This document shows, piece after piece, positions 1 to 11,403 of a stretch of 64,000 bases of DNA. Source of the DNA: Epinephelus fuscoguttatus (taxonomy: Eukaryota > Chordata > Actinopteri > Perciformes > Serranidae); contig NC_064755.1 in the NCBI RefSeq assembly GCF_011397635.1, positions 18,397,282-18,461,281 of the forward strand, given 5' to 3'. Position 1 is the stretch's first letter. Every line of letters starts with the position of its first letter. A model generated the notes under the pieces. The model saw only the letters and a list, made by a program, of their open reading frames with translations. It ran no database searches and had not been told where the DNA came from. The translations under genes were made by a program, and so were the position numbers.

Positions 1-599
1 TTGACACAAAGGTAGATTATAAAAGTGCTTTTAGTTATAGAGTGATGATCAATACTATATTGGTTGAACACAGCGTAGGGAAGGAACTTTGAATGCCTTG
101 TACGCTCTATATAAATAGCCTAATATGGAAGTAGATAGGTGATGTCTGAGTGTGCCAGCTGGAGATAGAGCTGTACCATTAGTGTCACACTGTGCTACTC
201 AGCATTGTTCCTCTTAGCAAACAGAAATAGGCTACAGCCAACCTGTTTGGTCAAGAGCTGCTGTGAAGATAGGGCTGCGAGGAAGATGAGGTGGAAATAG
301 TTTGTTCCTTCTTGCAGGCAGTTACGGGATGAAGTCAGGCCTGGTGACCTACTCCCTGCCCTTGAAACCCAACTCAAGTCCTCTATCACTATGTGATTTA
401 CTTCACTTTTATTTCTCATTTTCTCTTTTTTGTCCTCGCCTGTTTATATCCTCCATCTTCATCACCCTCCACCCCCCAACACCATACGTCTTTTTTCTTC
501 TTCCCTTCTCACTCAGTGTAAAGGGAGTGGTGTTTTGGCAGTCATGTGACTTTTTGTCTGAACACAATTGCCGGTGTTTTCCATTGGCTGGTTTTCTTT
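1..599. other. upstream non-coding sequence
   Basis: No convincing exon or RNA gene is visible. The stretch at 164-240 recurs in inverted orientation near 4215-4290 (separate entry). Open frames here are short, biased by CT-rich sequence and match no family I know. Confidence 0.5.
164..240 (+). repeat. short dispersed repeat, copy 1 (inverted partner near 4.2 kb)
   Basis: The segment containing CTGTACCATTAGTGTCACAC and then GAAATAGGCTACAGC is matched closely by the reverse complement of about 4215-4290. The two copies share a 26-base identical core and similar flanks. This suggests two copies of an unrecognised dispersed repeat in opposite orientation, or a local inverted duplication. Confidence 0.65.
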
Positions 600-860
600 G
601 AAAGAGCGTTGGTTTCCCGGGTGACGGGGAATGGCGGCACCACTTCACTTTTCTCTGCAGCTGCCCCCTCCCTCCCCTCTGCACTGCTCTGAGCCGGTCT
701 CTCTCTCTGTCACTCTGTCTCTTCCACAGGCTGTGCTGGATCAGGTAGCCCGTGAGCACGACACACACAGACAGGGACGGGGTTGTGTTAGCTCTTCCTC
801 CTCTCCTTCTTCTCCTTTTTCAGCGGGCAGGCAGTCACAGAGACCATTAGACTGTGGGAG
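600..860 (+). other. candidate non-coding first exon (possible rassf7 exon 1a)
   Basis: A GC-richer block with CT-rich tracts ends at GACTGTGGGAG followed by a strong donor consensus, GTGAGTG, at 861. The next strong coding-side acceptor on this strand that fits is the rassf7 exon at 24697. I infer a possible 5' UTR exon. No coding frame is conserved, and no transcript evidence is available. It could instead be a first exon of an unrelated non-coding RNA, or chance. Confidence 0.3.
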
Positions 861-3800
861 GTGAGTGAAACAAATGGCCTTGTTTGTTGAGATTTAAGTG
901 CTTTTTCCCCCACTAAGTTTACACTTTTGTTGTTGTTGTTTTTTTAGTTGAACACACAGCTGAACTTCTTTTTAATACTGCAAAAATCATAAAGAGTAAA
1001 CAGAGAAGCCAGGTGATTAGTAGTTAGTCCTTGATTGAACAATTACTTTTTGTTTTAAAATAAGATTTAAGTCAGTCTCTGTTTATGTGACAGTTGCTCT
1101 TATCAGTTGTGTTCGTCATCACGGTAACATCATTTGACATGTTTAGAAAATGCCTGCTTAACCCTGTGACCATATGTTATCAGATTAAGTGATGTTAAAT
1201 GATGACGAATCATTGAGAAATCTCTCTCAGCCCCAGTATGATCATGTACTGTGATTACTGCTGAGCGTGTGTGTCTGGGACACATTTTCTACATTTGTTA
1301 TGGTATGGCACTTGAATAACCAGTGAATAACCACTGTTGGCCTTGGCATGGCTTTTTGAATGTCCAACAGGATAGACTGTGACTAAAACCATGTGTAGAT
1401 AACTCGGTCAAGATGGGCCGAGAAGTTATTTCTCCGCAGTAATAAGAGCTGCACAGTAGGCTTAGTTCCTTTTTATGTTCCATGAAAGATTCAACAGCTG
1501 TGTGCGCTCTCCGCTCGGGTTGTGTTTGGGAATCGGGCCACTTTGTGAGGATTTTCTGGCATGGCTACCGTCCTGAAGTGGTGCCCTCTGTGCACCCCTT
1601 GTCAGGCTCCACCAACCAGGTGGTCGCGTCTGTATTGGGTTACTGTGGCAACACGAAAAAACAGGCTCCCTGCCCCTCCCTCAGGTGCACTTTATCTGAT
1701 GACCTGAAGGATCCTTTGCACATACACACTCACACTCCACACAACCACGCACTAACATCTGTTAGCTGACACTTGACCCCTCACATTGACAAGGGACACA
1801 TGAAAGAAGAGTTTGTGACTGATTCTTGGAGGAATAATGTGGTCATACATGTTGGGCTGGTTAGGTTTGCTGATTTTTGCTGCTTATAAGATAATATATA
1901 TTAAATAAATAGCCACCAAAGTCCATATGCATAACTTTCTCTAGCCTCCCCTCAGGCTATACTTTTGTCTCTTTGTAAACAATAAAACCATTTATGTCTG
2001 GCTTGTTGACCTTAGAGCACCTCAAGCAGGTGAAGAGTGCAGGCTCATTAAAAGCCCATGTTTGGTGTAAGATCATGCATCAGGACTTGTTGAAATGAAA
2101 GAGTCAACTTACGTTTGAGTCCACAAATTTGACCATTTACCATTTCAAGTCTCTTGTTACCTGCTGGCATATATATTTGATTTAAGGCTGCACGGTCAGA
2201 CGGTGTGGAAATGAAAAATTTTAAGGAATATGATGTTTTAGACATACCAATTGCTTGTCTGCATTGAACGTTTGAAAACTCATAAAGTGAGCAGGAAGCA
2301 GGGCTGGAGTGTGTGTGTCATTGATCCACCAGCCTTGGTATCGCGTAGCTGATGCAACCAGGAGGAAACTGGCGCTGAGGCCTTGTTGTTGCTTCTGACG
2401 GGCTGCCATGATGTCACCACTGCTGACCCGACAATCCTGACATTCCTGCTGATACGGTTTTTACGCAGACGTGGAGGGCAATATGTGGGAGATATGTGGG
2501 AGAGATGCACAGACTTGCACACATATGGCCTTTGTCTAAGCGCTGATTAGTAATCTGGCATATCCACCGACACACACACACATACACACACGTCATTAAT
2601 TCAGTCTCATGCCCATGCCCACTCCAGTACACACTCCGACCCTCCACTACCCCAATAAAGATTGCGATGGCAGTCTCACCGGCCTCGTTAAAATTCAACA
2701 GGTCCTCAAGTGTCTGTACTTGAAGCTCTGCTGAATCCGTTATGCATGTATCCTCTGCTTCAACTCTAAAATGTCTGTTGTTAGAATGGTATGATTAGAG
2801 AACTCAATTATACACTGCTGTCGTCATGTCTGTCTGCGTTTACGCATGCGTGCATACATTTCTCGGTTTGTGTGTGCTCATAGGTCATAATTGTAGCTAC
2901 AAAAGACTTTCTTACTATAACACAGCTACAGCTTTCCTTTGATCCAGCAAAGCCATTGAAGGAAAGAGATGACAGGCCCGGTGCAGTGAAAGCTTTTAAA
3001 TGCTGTTTTTCCTGCAGGTGTTTGGATAGCCCTTTCCCTCAGACACTGAGTGGAATAGACCAGTATTGTAAACAGCATTTTGAATAAATGGACAGAAAAG
3101 CGAGGGTTACGTCTCAGTATATACCTAGGACAAACGAAAAAGCATTTAGACTGGACAAATAGATGTAAGAAAACATTGTCAGGCAAACAAACTGGAGGCG
3201 GAGACATGTAGACAGACAGACTGGGCGTCAGTGAGTGTGTCCGGGGGCCTCTGCCTCACTCTGCGCGGGGCTTACTAAGCTTTTGTTCACCTCCGACCCC
3301 TGACCCGCTCCCACCTAGTTGCTCCCCTGTCACTAACTTGCATTTCCTGTGCATCCAGTGCCCCTCTCCACCGGCTTTTGTTTTTACCGAGATTATCATT
3401 AAGTCTGCAGTTCAAATCCCCCCACAGGCCAATATCTCATCTTGCCCAGGCTTTGTTTCCTTGCTGTCAGTGCACATGGGGTGCAGCGACCAGGGTTGTA
3501 GTCTGTGGGTTGGGTTCCCTTTCTGTCCCGAAGATCCTCAGCTCACAATGTCCAACACAACATTTTTTCCCACTGGCACACTTAGCCAGTAGAATATAGT
3601 TTTACTGGTCCTTTGTATATTTTTACTGACCTAGCAGCCAAAAAAAAGGAAAAGTAACTCTTTTTCCTCATAATTTTGCTGATTTATTATACAAAATATT
3701 TACAACAATGAAGTTCCCTTTAGATTTGGTTGCATTCCTTTACTTATTGATATGTAATGTTGATACAAGATACTACAAAACACACCCAGGAGTATTGTTG

Positions 3801-4214
3801 CCTCCACAGAAGTGGAAAGCTCCTCTTTCTTTCTGTAGCCCTGCAAGCAACTTTTGTTGACATTTTTTTCAAGTGCCGGTAAGAGGCATGCCAAGACTGC
3901 ACAAAGCATTCTGCCTTCCCCACGTGTATTTCAGCCAATTACAATGTATTTCATCGGTCACATGTCTCTTCTAAAATGTACTTATGTCACAGACCCTGGC
4001 TCAGCTAGGTGTTGAGGCTTGTATGGAAGGGGTCACTGGTAGTTGCGTCTTGTCGACTTTGTTTTGTTCCCTGGCTCACGCTCACTTCCTACATGGGAAG
4101 ACACAGGGGCAAATGAAAAAGCCCATCTTCAACATCCCATCCAACTTTGTGCATGAGTGAAAAGTTGAGGTCCGCACAGCAGTCACCTCTTTCTCTCTGT
4201 ACCACTCAGGCTCG

Positions 4215-4290
4215 CTGTAGCCTATTTCCATTTACTGATAAGAACAGCACCGAGCAGCACAGTGTGACACTAATGGTACAGCCTTATCTT
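4215..4290 (-). repeat. short dispersed repeat, copy 2
   Basis: Read on the minus strand, this segment repeats the 164-240 sequence, including CTGTACCATTAGTGTCACAC and, about 50 bases on, AAATAGGCTACAGC. The family is not recognised. Confidence 0.65.
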
Positions 4291-7059
4291 TAAGAGACAG
4301 AGAATGACTATACATCTAGAGGTAGGATGAAACAAACTGGTATTGCCAGAGGGGATGAAGGAAGGAGTTGAGACATCCTGAAGCACTAGTTTGCCACTTC
4401 CAACATGACCACTTGAAAGCACTGAAGGACGACGTTGCAGCCTATGATTCAGGTACAAATGTATTTCCTCTGTAAAAATAGCTTTCCATATAGCCCCTCA
4501 AAAATGCAACACGAGGCCATGTGAGAGGTAGGAGTGCTTTTTGAATGGTGGTTACTTACTCCTGAGCCAGTCTGGGCTGGTTCTGAATAAAAAGGGAGAG
4601 AAAGAGTCGTGCCGGAGTGCGGCCAAAGTCCTGACAGCTTGGAAGCTGCTAAAAGCCCACTGAGAATCTCTTATGTGCTTCGTTAGTGCGATCTAAAGAG
4701 TGTCCAGAAAGAAAAAAAAAAGCTAAGGTGGTTTTTTTTTCCTGTTGTCCATTCTATCCTGTGTTTGGAGGAATGCAAAGTTTGTTTACCAGCAGTGTAT
4801 ATGTTGATCCAGTTGACCCTCTCTTCCTGTCATTTTCACTTTGTACTCCCCTGTTATCTGATTGTCCTCAGCTTCACCTCTGCAATGTATCTTCAATACA
4901 GCTGTTGTTTGTACGGAGATGATATAGTGACATGCACTTGCTTCCAAAACATGAATCATCTCCTGAGCCAGGTTTTCTGGGAGGAAAACAAAAGTCTTTG
5001 TCCGTCCACGGTGTGGGATGCGCTATATTTACGTCTCAACAGTGCAATTACCTTCGCTGGCGAAAGCCATCGCGCTTGTCATAATGACACACAAGACATA
5101 GCTACACTCCTGGAGCAACAGCGCTGGCCTGACCATAATGAGACAGCAATGCTATACTTAGGCGTGTTTGGCAGAAACAGAGCATTACTACCTTGCGTCG
5201 CTCGCCATGAATATGAAAACCGACGTCAACCGAAGTTCAGGATTTTGTAACTTGTTTGGGCTTCTGAAAATAGAGCTAACGTAGTCTGCTCTCATTCCAT
5301 TCACTCTCCAGGCTTTAGTCCGGACCGACCTGTTGTCCACCTGTTGAAGGCCGTTTTCGGTGAAAGCCTGAATAAATAGGGAGAGAAGAAGTGTTGGGGG
5401 TTTCAACAGGGAAGAGGGGAAGGGGTGAGCCATGGCAGCAACTTAATGCTATTCATTCTTGGTGAATAATGGCCAACAAAGACACTATCAGCATGTATTC
5501 CCCTCACTCTGCTCTCCTCCACAGAACCTATTGAACTGTTGCCAGCCCCAACCAGTCTATTTCTCAACCTGAAAGCCATCTTCCTGTCTCGTCTGGGCTG
5601 AGTTATGGCTTGCTCACTACTCTTTGGACAAATTTATACCTACTATCATTTGTGGAGGTATTAACTTGGTAGTAGGTGGTGATTGAAAGCAGTCAAACAG
5701 CCATTCAGAGTATGTAGTTGAGTGCATTTTAAGCCTTTGTGCAATGTGGATAAATGGTAAAGAAGTACAAAATTGGGGAGGATTTCTCCTGAAAGCGCAG
5801 GTTTTAAAGCTTTTTAGACCTCATCTTTGTTTTCTTTAGCTTTCTTTGCTGAATGCAGAGGGAGGGTTGGAGGAGGAGGAAGAGGGGGAGGAAAGGGGGT
5901 TGTAAGAATGTTTGAGTCACGCAGAAAAGGAGGGATGATATGTGGGGTTTGACAGGGGCGGGTGGGATGAGGGAGGCACAGCAGTGGGAGGTTCCCTGAG
6001 GAATGCCTGGAAGGTGTCAGAGAAGTCTGGAAGGCTTTGGACTGATAATCCTCCACATCACATCACAATACCCCCACCCACCACTCTGATTTTAGCCCTG
6101 TTGTCCTTCCATCTTCAGACTCAAAGCGATAAGGAGGACTCGCCGCCTGTTAACCATTGATTATTCATGTCTTACAAGAAAAAAGCCTTTAAATTAACTT
6201 GGCGTGGGTCTGACGATGGACAAGCACACGGCCACTGAAGATCCATAAAGTGTACTTACTTCTTTGCTGCTTTTAAAGCGTCACTCTTCCTTGGCGTCTC
6301 AGCCTCTTCTCACTGTGGCCCTCAGTACCTTAGCAATGCCTCAGGAGGCTCCCCCACACACACTTTTATTCCAGAGTGTGGTACAAGTGATTTGTCAGAC
6401 AACACAGCTCTTAGATGTGCCAAAAGCTCTGCTTTATAGGCAGAACAGTGAAATGGTTCACATGGATGTGAACTGACTCTCTGCGGGCCTCTGTGACTCA
6501 GCCTGGCTAAAAGCTGCGGCATTCTTCACAGTGGTCTATTGTTTGCATGATTTAATTCATCAAATTAATGCAATTAATCCAAGACGTCTATTTTTGGAAC
6601 ATCTGCTTTATACAATGTGCACACTGGTTATTAGGCGCTGTGACTGCATGTCCTCATTAGTCTGATCAGAATACAATCTGACGTCAGATAAAGGCAAAGT
6701 AAACACAAGGACGAAGTAGGTATTGTCGATGGCCTGCTGCCGCTGAATCATAGCTGCAATGGCTTTATGCAGGAAATGTTCTAGTGGGTTTTTGCAGCTG
6801 GCTTCGTGTTTTCTTTTGACTTTTGTGTGGCTGTCTTTTAAACTTTTTGAATCCCTTCCTGGACCTTTTTGCCACCAAACTCTAACTATTGTGCGACAAG
6901 CATTTGTTTCAACATCATCTAATATCCTCAGCTCACAAATGGAAAATAAAATTAAAGTTGCAAATAAATGGTAAAAAATTCTGAGACTAAAAGTAGATAT
7001 GTTTGCCGAAACAAATAACTTAACCAGAAGGACGTGAAAAATTTGGGTTGAAATAAAAA

Positions 7060-7410
7060 CTCGATTGAGATATCGGCCAATATTGGCGTATCACGGACAT
7101 ATCGGTAATGGCGTGTATCAGAGTGCCAGAGACATTTTTGAGGTTGTTTAGAAACAGTGACTTTATAATTTATCCACCAGAGAGCACCAAAAAGGTAATT
7201 TCTCAGCTGTCAAATGTTGTGCTCAGATCATATCCTGGTCACTGTGTAAAAAAAAAAAAAAAAAAAAAAATAGGGCATTGACATCAAAAGCATTTGTGTG
7301 TGTTAGATATTTGTAAAAGCAAAATGATATCCACAGATATACATATATAGTTAGCAGATTGTGAAATTGTCAAATATTGATATTAGTATCGGTTTTAAAA
7401 CCTAATTAAA
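7060..7410. repeat. possible DNA-transposon remnant with TATCGG-type ends
   Basis: The left part reads GATATCGGCCAATATTGG and the right part reads CAAATATTGATATTAGTATC. Such arrays of TATCGG/CCAATA words at both ends are common in short non-autonomous elements of fish. An A-run of about 22 bases lies at 7249-7270. Exact ends and target-site duplications are not clear. Confidence 0.35.
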
Positions 7411-8329
7411 CAAACCTGCAAAGTTTTTATTGTATTTTTTTCCCATGGGCATATTCATTTTGCACACCAACAGTGTGGCACAAACTTGGTAATCTTACAG
7501 TAACAGCTGATAACAGCAGGCACTGCTTGGCTGTGTGCTTATTCACGTGATTTTACTGTCATTATCATATGCGCACAGTCTGCAGACTCATAGGCTTTTA
7601 CTTTATGCAGAAAAAGAGGCTAATAATGGTTCAAATGTAAGATTTAGGAAGATGTGACGACAGTGAGAGGAGAGGTATCAATAGAAAAAAGGTGTCAGCT
7701 CATGCCGAGGGGCTCCCACCCATTCTGCCGGACCCATTGGTCACGCATGTCTTAGCTCTGTGTTTGTGTGTGGGAGGGAAGCAGCGGGGAGAGAAGGTTC
7801 AGGACTGTGGCACAGTCTGATAAATGAATGTAGAGTAGTAATAATCGATAAGGCTTTTGTTTTGTACATATGTTGCTTTTTGGACGTGGGTGGTCAGATT
7901 TGGGTTGACTCATGCGCTCATTTTCCCACAGGGCGTTGTCCACCTCAGACACACACACTCTCCAATTGCACCTGGTCTGCTGGACTGTGACCTCATTCCA
8001 GGAAAAGGAAGAGAATCACCTGACAGACTCATTTGTGTAATCAGCTGTTCATGTGACTGGAGGCCAGAGGGTGGATGTCTAATGCCTGAAGTTATAGATT
8101 GTACAAACAGTGGAGACTCATATGTAAATACACATGCATGCAAAGAGTTTCAGGTTTATTCTGGTCTTATCGCGTCACTTTCTTCCAAGCAGCCTTTTGT
8201 GTCATTCAGGAATGTAGAATACAAAGAGAGTAACTGAGAAAATTGATATAGAGAGAGAATGACAAAGCCGAAAACCCGCTTTCAGATACCTGAAAAGGGG
8301 GAGGTACCTGATCTGTCAGCACGGCAAGA

Positions 8330-8425
8330 AAGGGTGGGGAGAGAGAGAGGGAGAGGGTGTGTTTCTGTGTGGGTGAGAGACAGAGAGAAGGAGGAGGGGT
8401 GTAGACAGAGAGTGAGAGAGAAGCC
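8330..8425 (+). repeat. GA-rich low-complexity tract
   Basis: A purine-rich run of GAGA and GGGAG words lies just upstream of the candidate exon ending at 8768. GA/CT-rich tracts are common near fish promoters, but none of this proves promoter function. Confidence 0.7.
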
Positions 8426-8499
8426 TGGCAGTCTCTCAGATCTTGGCTGTGGTAAGGACACCCAGGAGAAGTGCATTCCTGAGGCAGCAAGCAAGGCGA

Positions 8500-8768
8500 A
8501 GGCAGTAAGATACAGCGGAGGAGTCGCGACATCCTTTTAAATCTCTCCGCGAACACGTCCGGCTGCCTCTGACCTCCGGACTCTGGACTCGCACGCTTCT
8601 CTCTCACACACAGCCACACACTCGCTGCCTCGCACACCAGCCGCACAACCGGCTCTGCTGCTCTGCCAGAAGTAAAGGATTTCCCCGAGTAAGGCAAAGA
8701 GACAGAAAATCAGTAAACAGACAGAGGACATAAAGACAAAGAACAGAAGGAGGAGATCCTCTCACTTG
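8500..8768 (+). other. candidate non-coding first exon (possible rassf7 exon 1b)
   Basis: A locally GC-richer segment with several CpGs ends at CTCTCACTTG, followed by a near-perfect donor (GTGAGTGT) at 8769. No coding frame is evident. Its position, 16 kb upstream of the rassf7 translated exon on the same strand, makes it a plausible 5' UTR exon spliced to 24697. The candidate ending at 860 could be an alternative promoter. The 5' end is a guess and no transcript evidence is available. Confidence 0.4.
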
Positions 8769-9867
8769 GTGAGTGTAAGAGCTTCTTTTGGGGATTGTGT
8801 GAATGTGTCCTTGCCTGTTTGAATGTCAGCGTCGTGAAGTTTCTCTGAAGTCAGCCAATTTGTCTGTGGCTTTGCTGTGTGCCCCAGCATGTGTGTAAAG
8901 ACAGCTATTATTATTAATAAGTGCCAGAGTGTGTGTGTGTGTATTTTTTGTGAGTGGCAGAGAAACAAAGAGAATCTTGTGTTGCGTCTTTGGGGAGCCG
9001 AGCTGTGTCATTACATGTACCTGTTGACACAAGACCCGCCACCCAAGTATGGAACAAAAGGACTCAAACCTGTTTGGGTGAAACTCCACTCTTTGGGCAC
9101 TCGTGCTTTTTCACTTTTTTTTTTGTGTATTTCCTTTTTGTGTGTGTGCTTTAAATACTCCCAGTGTGAGTCAGAGAGCCGGCCTCTGTGTGCACGTTTT
9201 TGTGTGTTGGAACTATGAGACAAGTGCAGACTATCTCTTGCACAGGTCTCCCATCACACAGGCTGCTCCTTTTACCACTGTAGGATTAAAGATTAATTTA
9301 TGGAGGGCACAAGCAGAGTTCAGCTCGCTCGCTGCGTGTTCCTATCTCATTTAACTGTTAACATGCTACACATCTCAAATGCCAACACTAATGCACCAAA
9401 CCACTCTAAGCCTATCTAAACATTGACTCATCGTTATGCATGGCTAGCATCTTATTTAACATTTGCCAGCATGGTATGTGTCAGATAGTGGAACTTGGAG
9501 CTCATTAGCAGGCTGTATTTGTTATCCAATCGGGGCCATCGATTGGAAACCCCTCACTCCTCACATCCCTCCCCCTCAACCCCCCCTCGGGAAGTGATTA
9601 TTTTTGTTCCTGACTGACTGTGGGAGTTACACAGTTTATACCTCATGTGTTATCTCTGTTTGTGTGTTGCACACGGTGAACTTGGTTCCAGAGAGATAAT
9701 GTCATTATAATGAATTGTTGTGGGGGAAAGAACCAAATGGACAATGTTGACACAAGCATATGTTATTAATTTAACTTGGCTCCCATTCAGTTAGTTTAGT
9801 TCCAGTAATCCCATTTAATTGTTACCTCTTTTTTCAGTTACATGCACCTGCACTTGGTAACACTTGT

Positions 9868-10830
9868 TTCCACAGCATGGTACAGCACGGCTCTGAACAA
9901 CTCAGCTCACTCTGTTTTGGTTTCATGTAGCAAAAGCTGTAGATAGTACCTGGTACCAGACACTTTCTTTGGTATCACCTCAGTTGAGGTTCAAAACAAA
10001 CTGAGCTGATACTAGAAGGTGGAGTTATAACACTGCAAATTACTGATTGGTCAGAGATGATCGTCACTTGGCAACACGGGACATCCTGTACAAACCATAG
10101 ACTGGAAAAATAATGGATGGAGCTGCTGTGACGTTGCCCATTGGTTGGTGGACTCCTATTTGAAGCCTCAAGTTCAGTATTTTGGCTATTGTCATCTTGG
10201 GTTTTTGGAGCAAGAAATGCCCATGTTTGGGCGAGAGGCTGATCTGACTAAGAAGCCGAGGACACTATTGGCAGGCAGCCTATCACTAAAAGCGGCCCAC
10301 GCATAATTATGTGTAACTTTAAGCCTTAATAAAATTTATATGGTGAGTTATATGAAAATCCCCTAGCTATACAGACTGAAACCATTTTTTTGGACCAGGC
10401 TGTTTGTTTCTATTGGAAAGTTGGGCATTTTAACATGGGGGGTTGACTGGCTTCTGGAGCCAGCCTCAAGTGGTTTTTTTTTGGCACATCTGTGTTTGCT
10501 TCAGCTATGGAGGTTGCGGCTTGATATGAACCTGTCCTTTTTATTAAACAGCAAAAGTTGGTAGTTATTCACCCAGATAAAATTACAGCCTGTAAAACTA
10601 CACCGTCCACTACGCGCACAAGTTCCTCTGATAGGGTATCTACGAAAGGATTCATTGGTTGTCACCTTGAAGATGATGTCATGGCAGTTTTACTTGGTGT
10701 CGTTATGGCGTCAGCTGGGAATCCCACCTACACTGAGGAGGTACTACCTGCTGTGGAGATCGAAATAGAGAGAAGCACCTGGTTCTAAAAATGAATCGTG
10801 TCGAGCCGAACCATGCAGTGGAAGTTAGCC
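9868..10830. mobile_element. inverted-repeat DNA element, about 960 bp, interrupted by another repeat
   Basis: The left end reads TTTCCACAGCATGGTACAGC. The reverse complement of the right end (10800-10828) reads CTTCCACTGCATGGTTCGGC. Fish non-autonomous DNA elements commonly begin in this CCACTGCATGGT style. Between the ends lies a separate repeat at about 10098-10480. An open frame at 10558-10788 matches nothing I know. I cannot settle the target-site duplication, so the superfamily is left open. Confidence 0.55.
10098..10480 (+). repeat. dispersed repeat family, copy 1
   Basis: This segment aligns by eye with 60790-61206 in the same orientation. Shared landmarks in the same order are TAGACTG, GCTGTGACGT-like, CCCATTGGT, TTTGAAGCCTC, AAGTTCAG, CATCTTGG, AGACTGAAACC, CATTTTAACATGGGGG and CCAGCCTCAAGTGG-like. 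The family name is unknown. The copy sits inside the 9868-10830 element. Confidence 0.7.
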
Positions 10831-11345
10831 ATTAGTCCCAGTTGACCTGTGTCAGGTGCTGATACTCATTCTGCATACCACGCACTTCCTGAGAAACCAG
10901 TTGTCCTAAGCCTATTTATTACCTGGAACTAGTAAAATGTAGGAAGTTGAGTATGTTTGCATCAGTTACTTGATGGACAGCGCAGAGCAGTGGTGATATA
11001 ATGTGCTGCTAAATGTCTCCTCTCTTTGAAGCACTAAAGATATCCTACTTAAAGCAACTATCAGATGGCAGGATAATTATGTGGCTGCCAGCAGTCTGAA
11101 CACATTATAAAACTTTCAACTTTCTTGCCAGCCTTGTTTAGTTAGCACTTCTTTTCTCTCCCCTTCCTTTTTGTGTCTCCCTCACTGCCTAGATATTTCT
11201 TATTTTCTATCACATGAATGAGCCTGTTCAGCATGGAGAGAGCAGAGTGTCCTCTGAGAGTCGTCGTGCCTTGTTCTGCGCAATGTTATTTTTACTGCTC
11301 TTTCACTGCTCGAATACACAGATGGACTCTCCTCTTCTTCTAGAA

Positions 11346-11403
11346 TAGTCTGTCTGTCTGTCTCTCTGTCTGTCTGTGTCCCTGTCAGTATGTCTGTCTG
11401 TCA
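11346..11403 (+). repeat. CTGT tetranucleotide tract
   Basis: Imperfect repeats of CTGT with CTCT interruptions. Confidence 0.85.

Larger units (their letters stand above)
861..8499. other. long non-coding stretch (upstream region or intron)
   Basis: No recognisable exon is seen. It contains the second copy of the short dispersed repeat (4215-4290), a homopurine-rich block near 5840-5945, a possible inverted-repeat remnant at 7060-7410 and an A-run at about 7249-7270. Open frames here look random. Confidence 0.5.

Noticed and set aside
4765..5250. 161-codon open frame
   Set aside because: No family similarity, no splice sites of note, and not supported by neighbouring signals.
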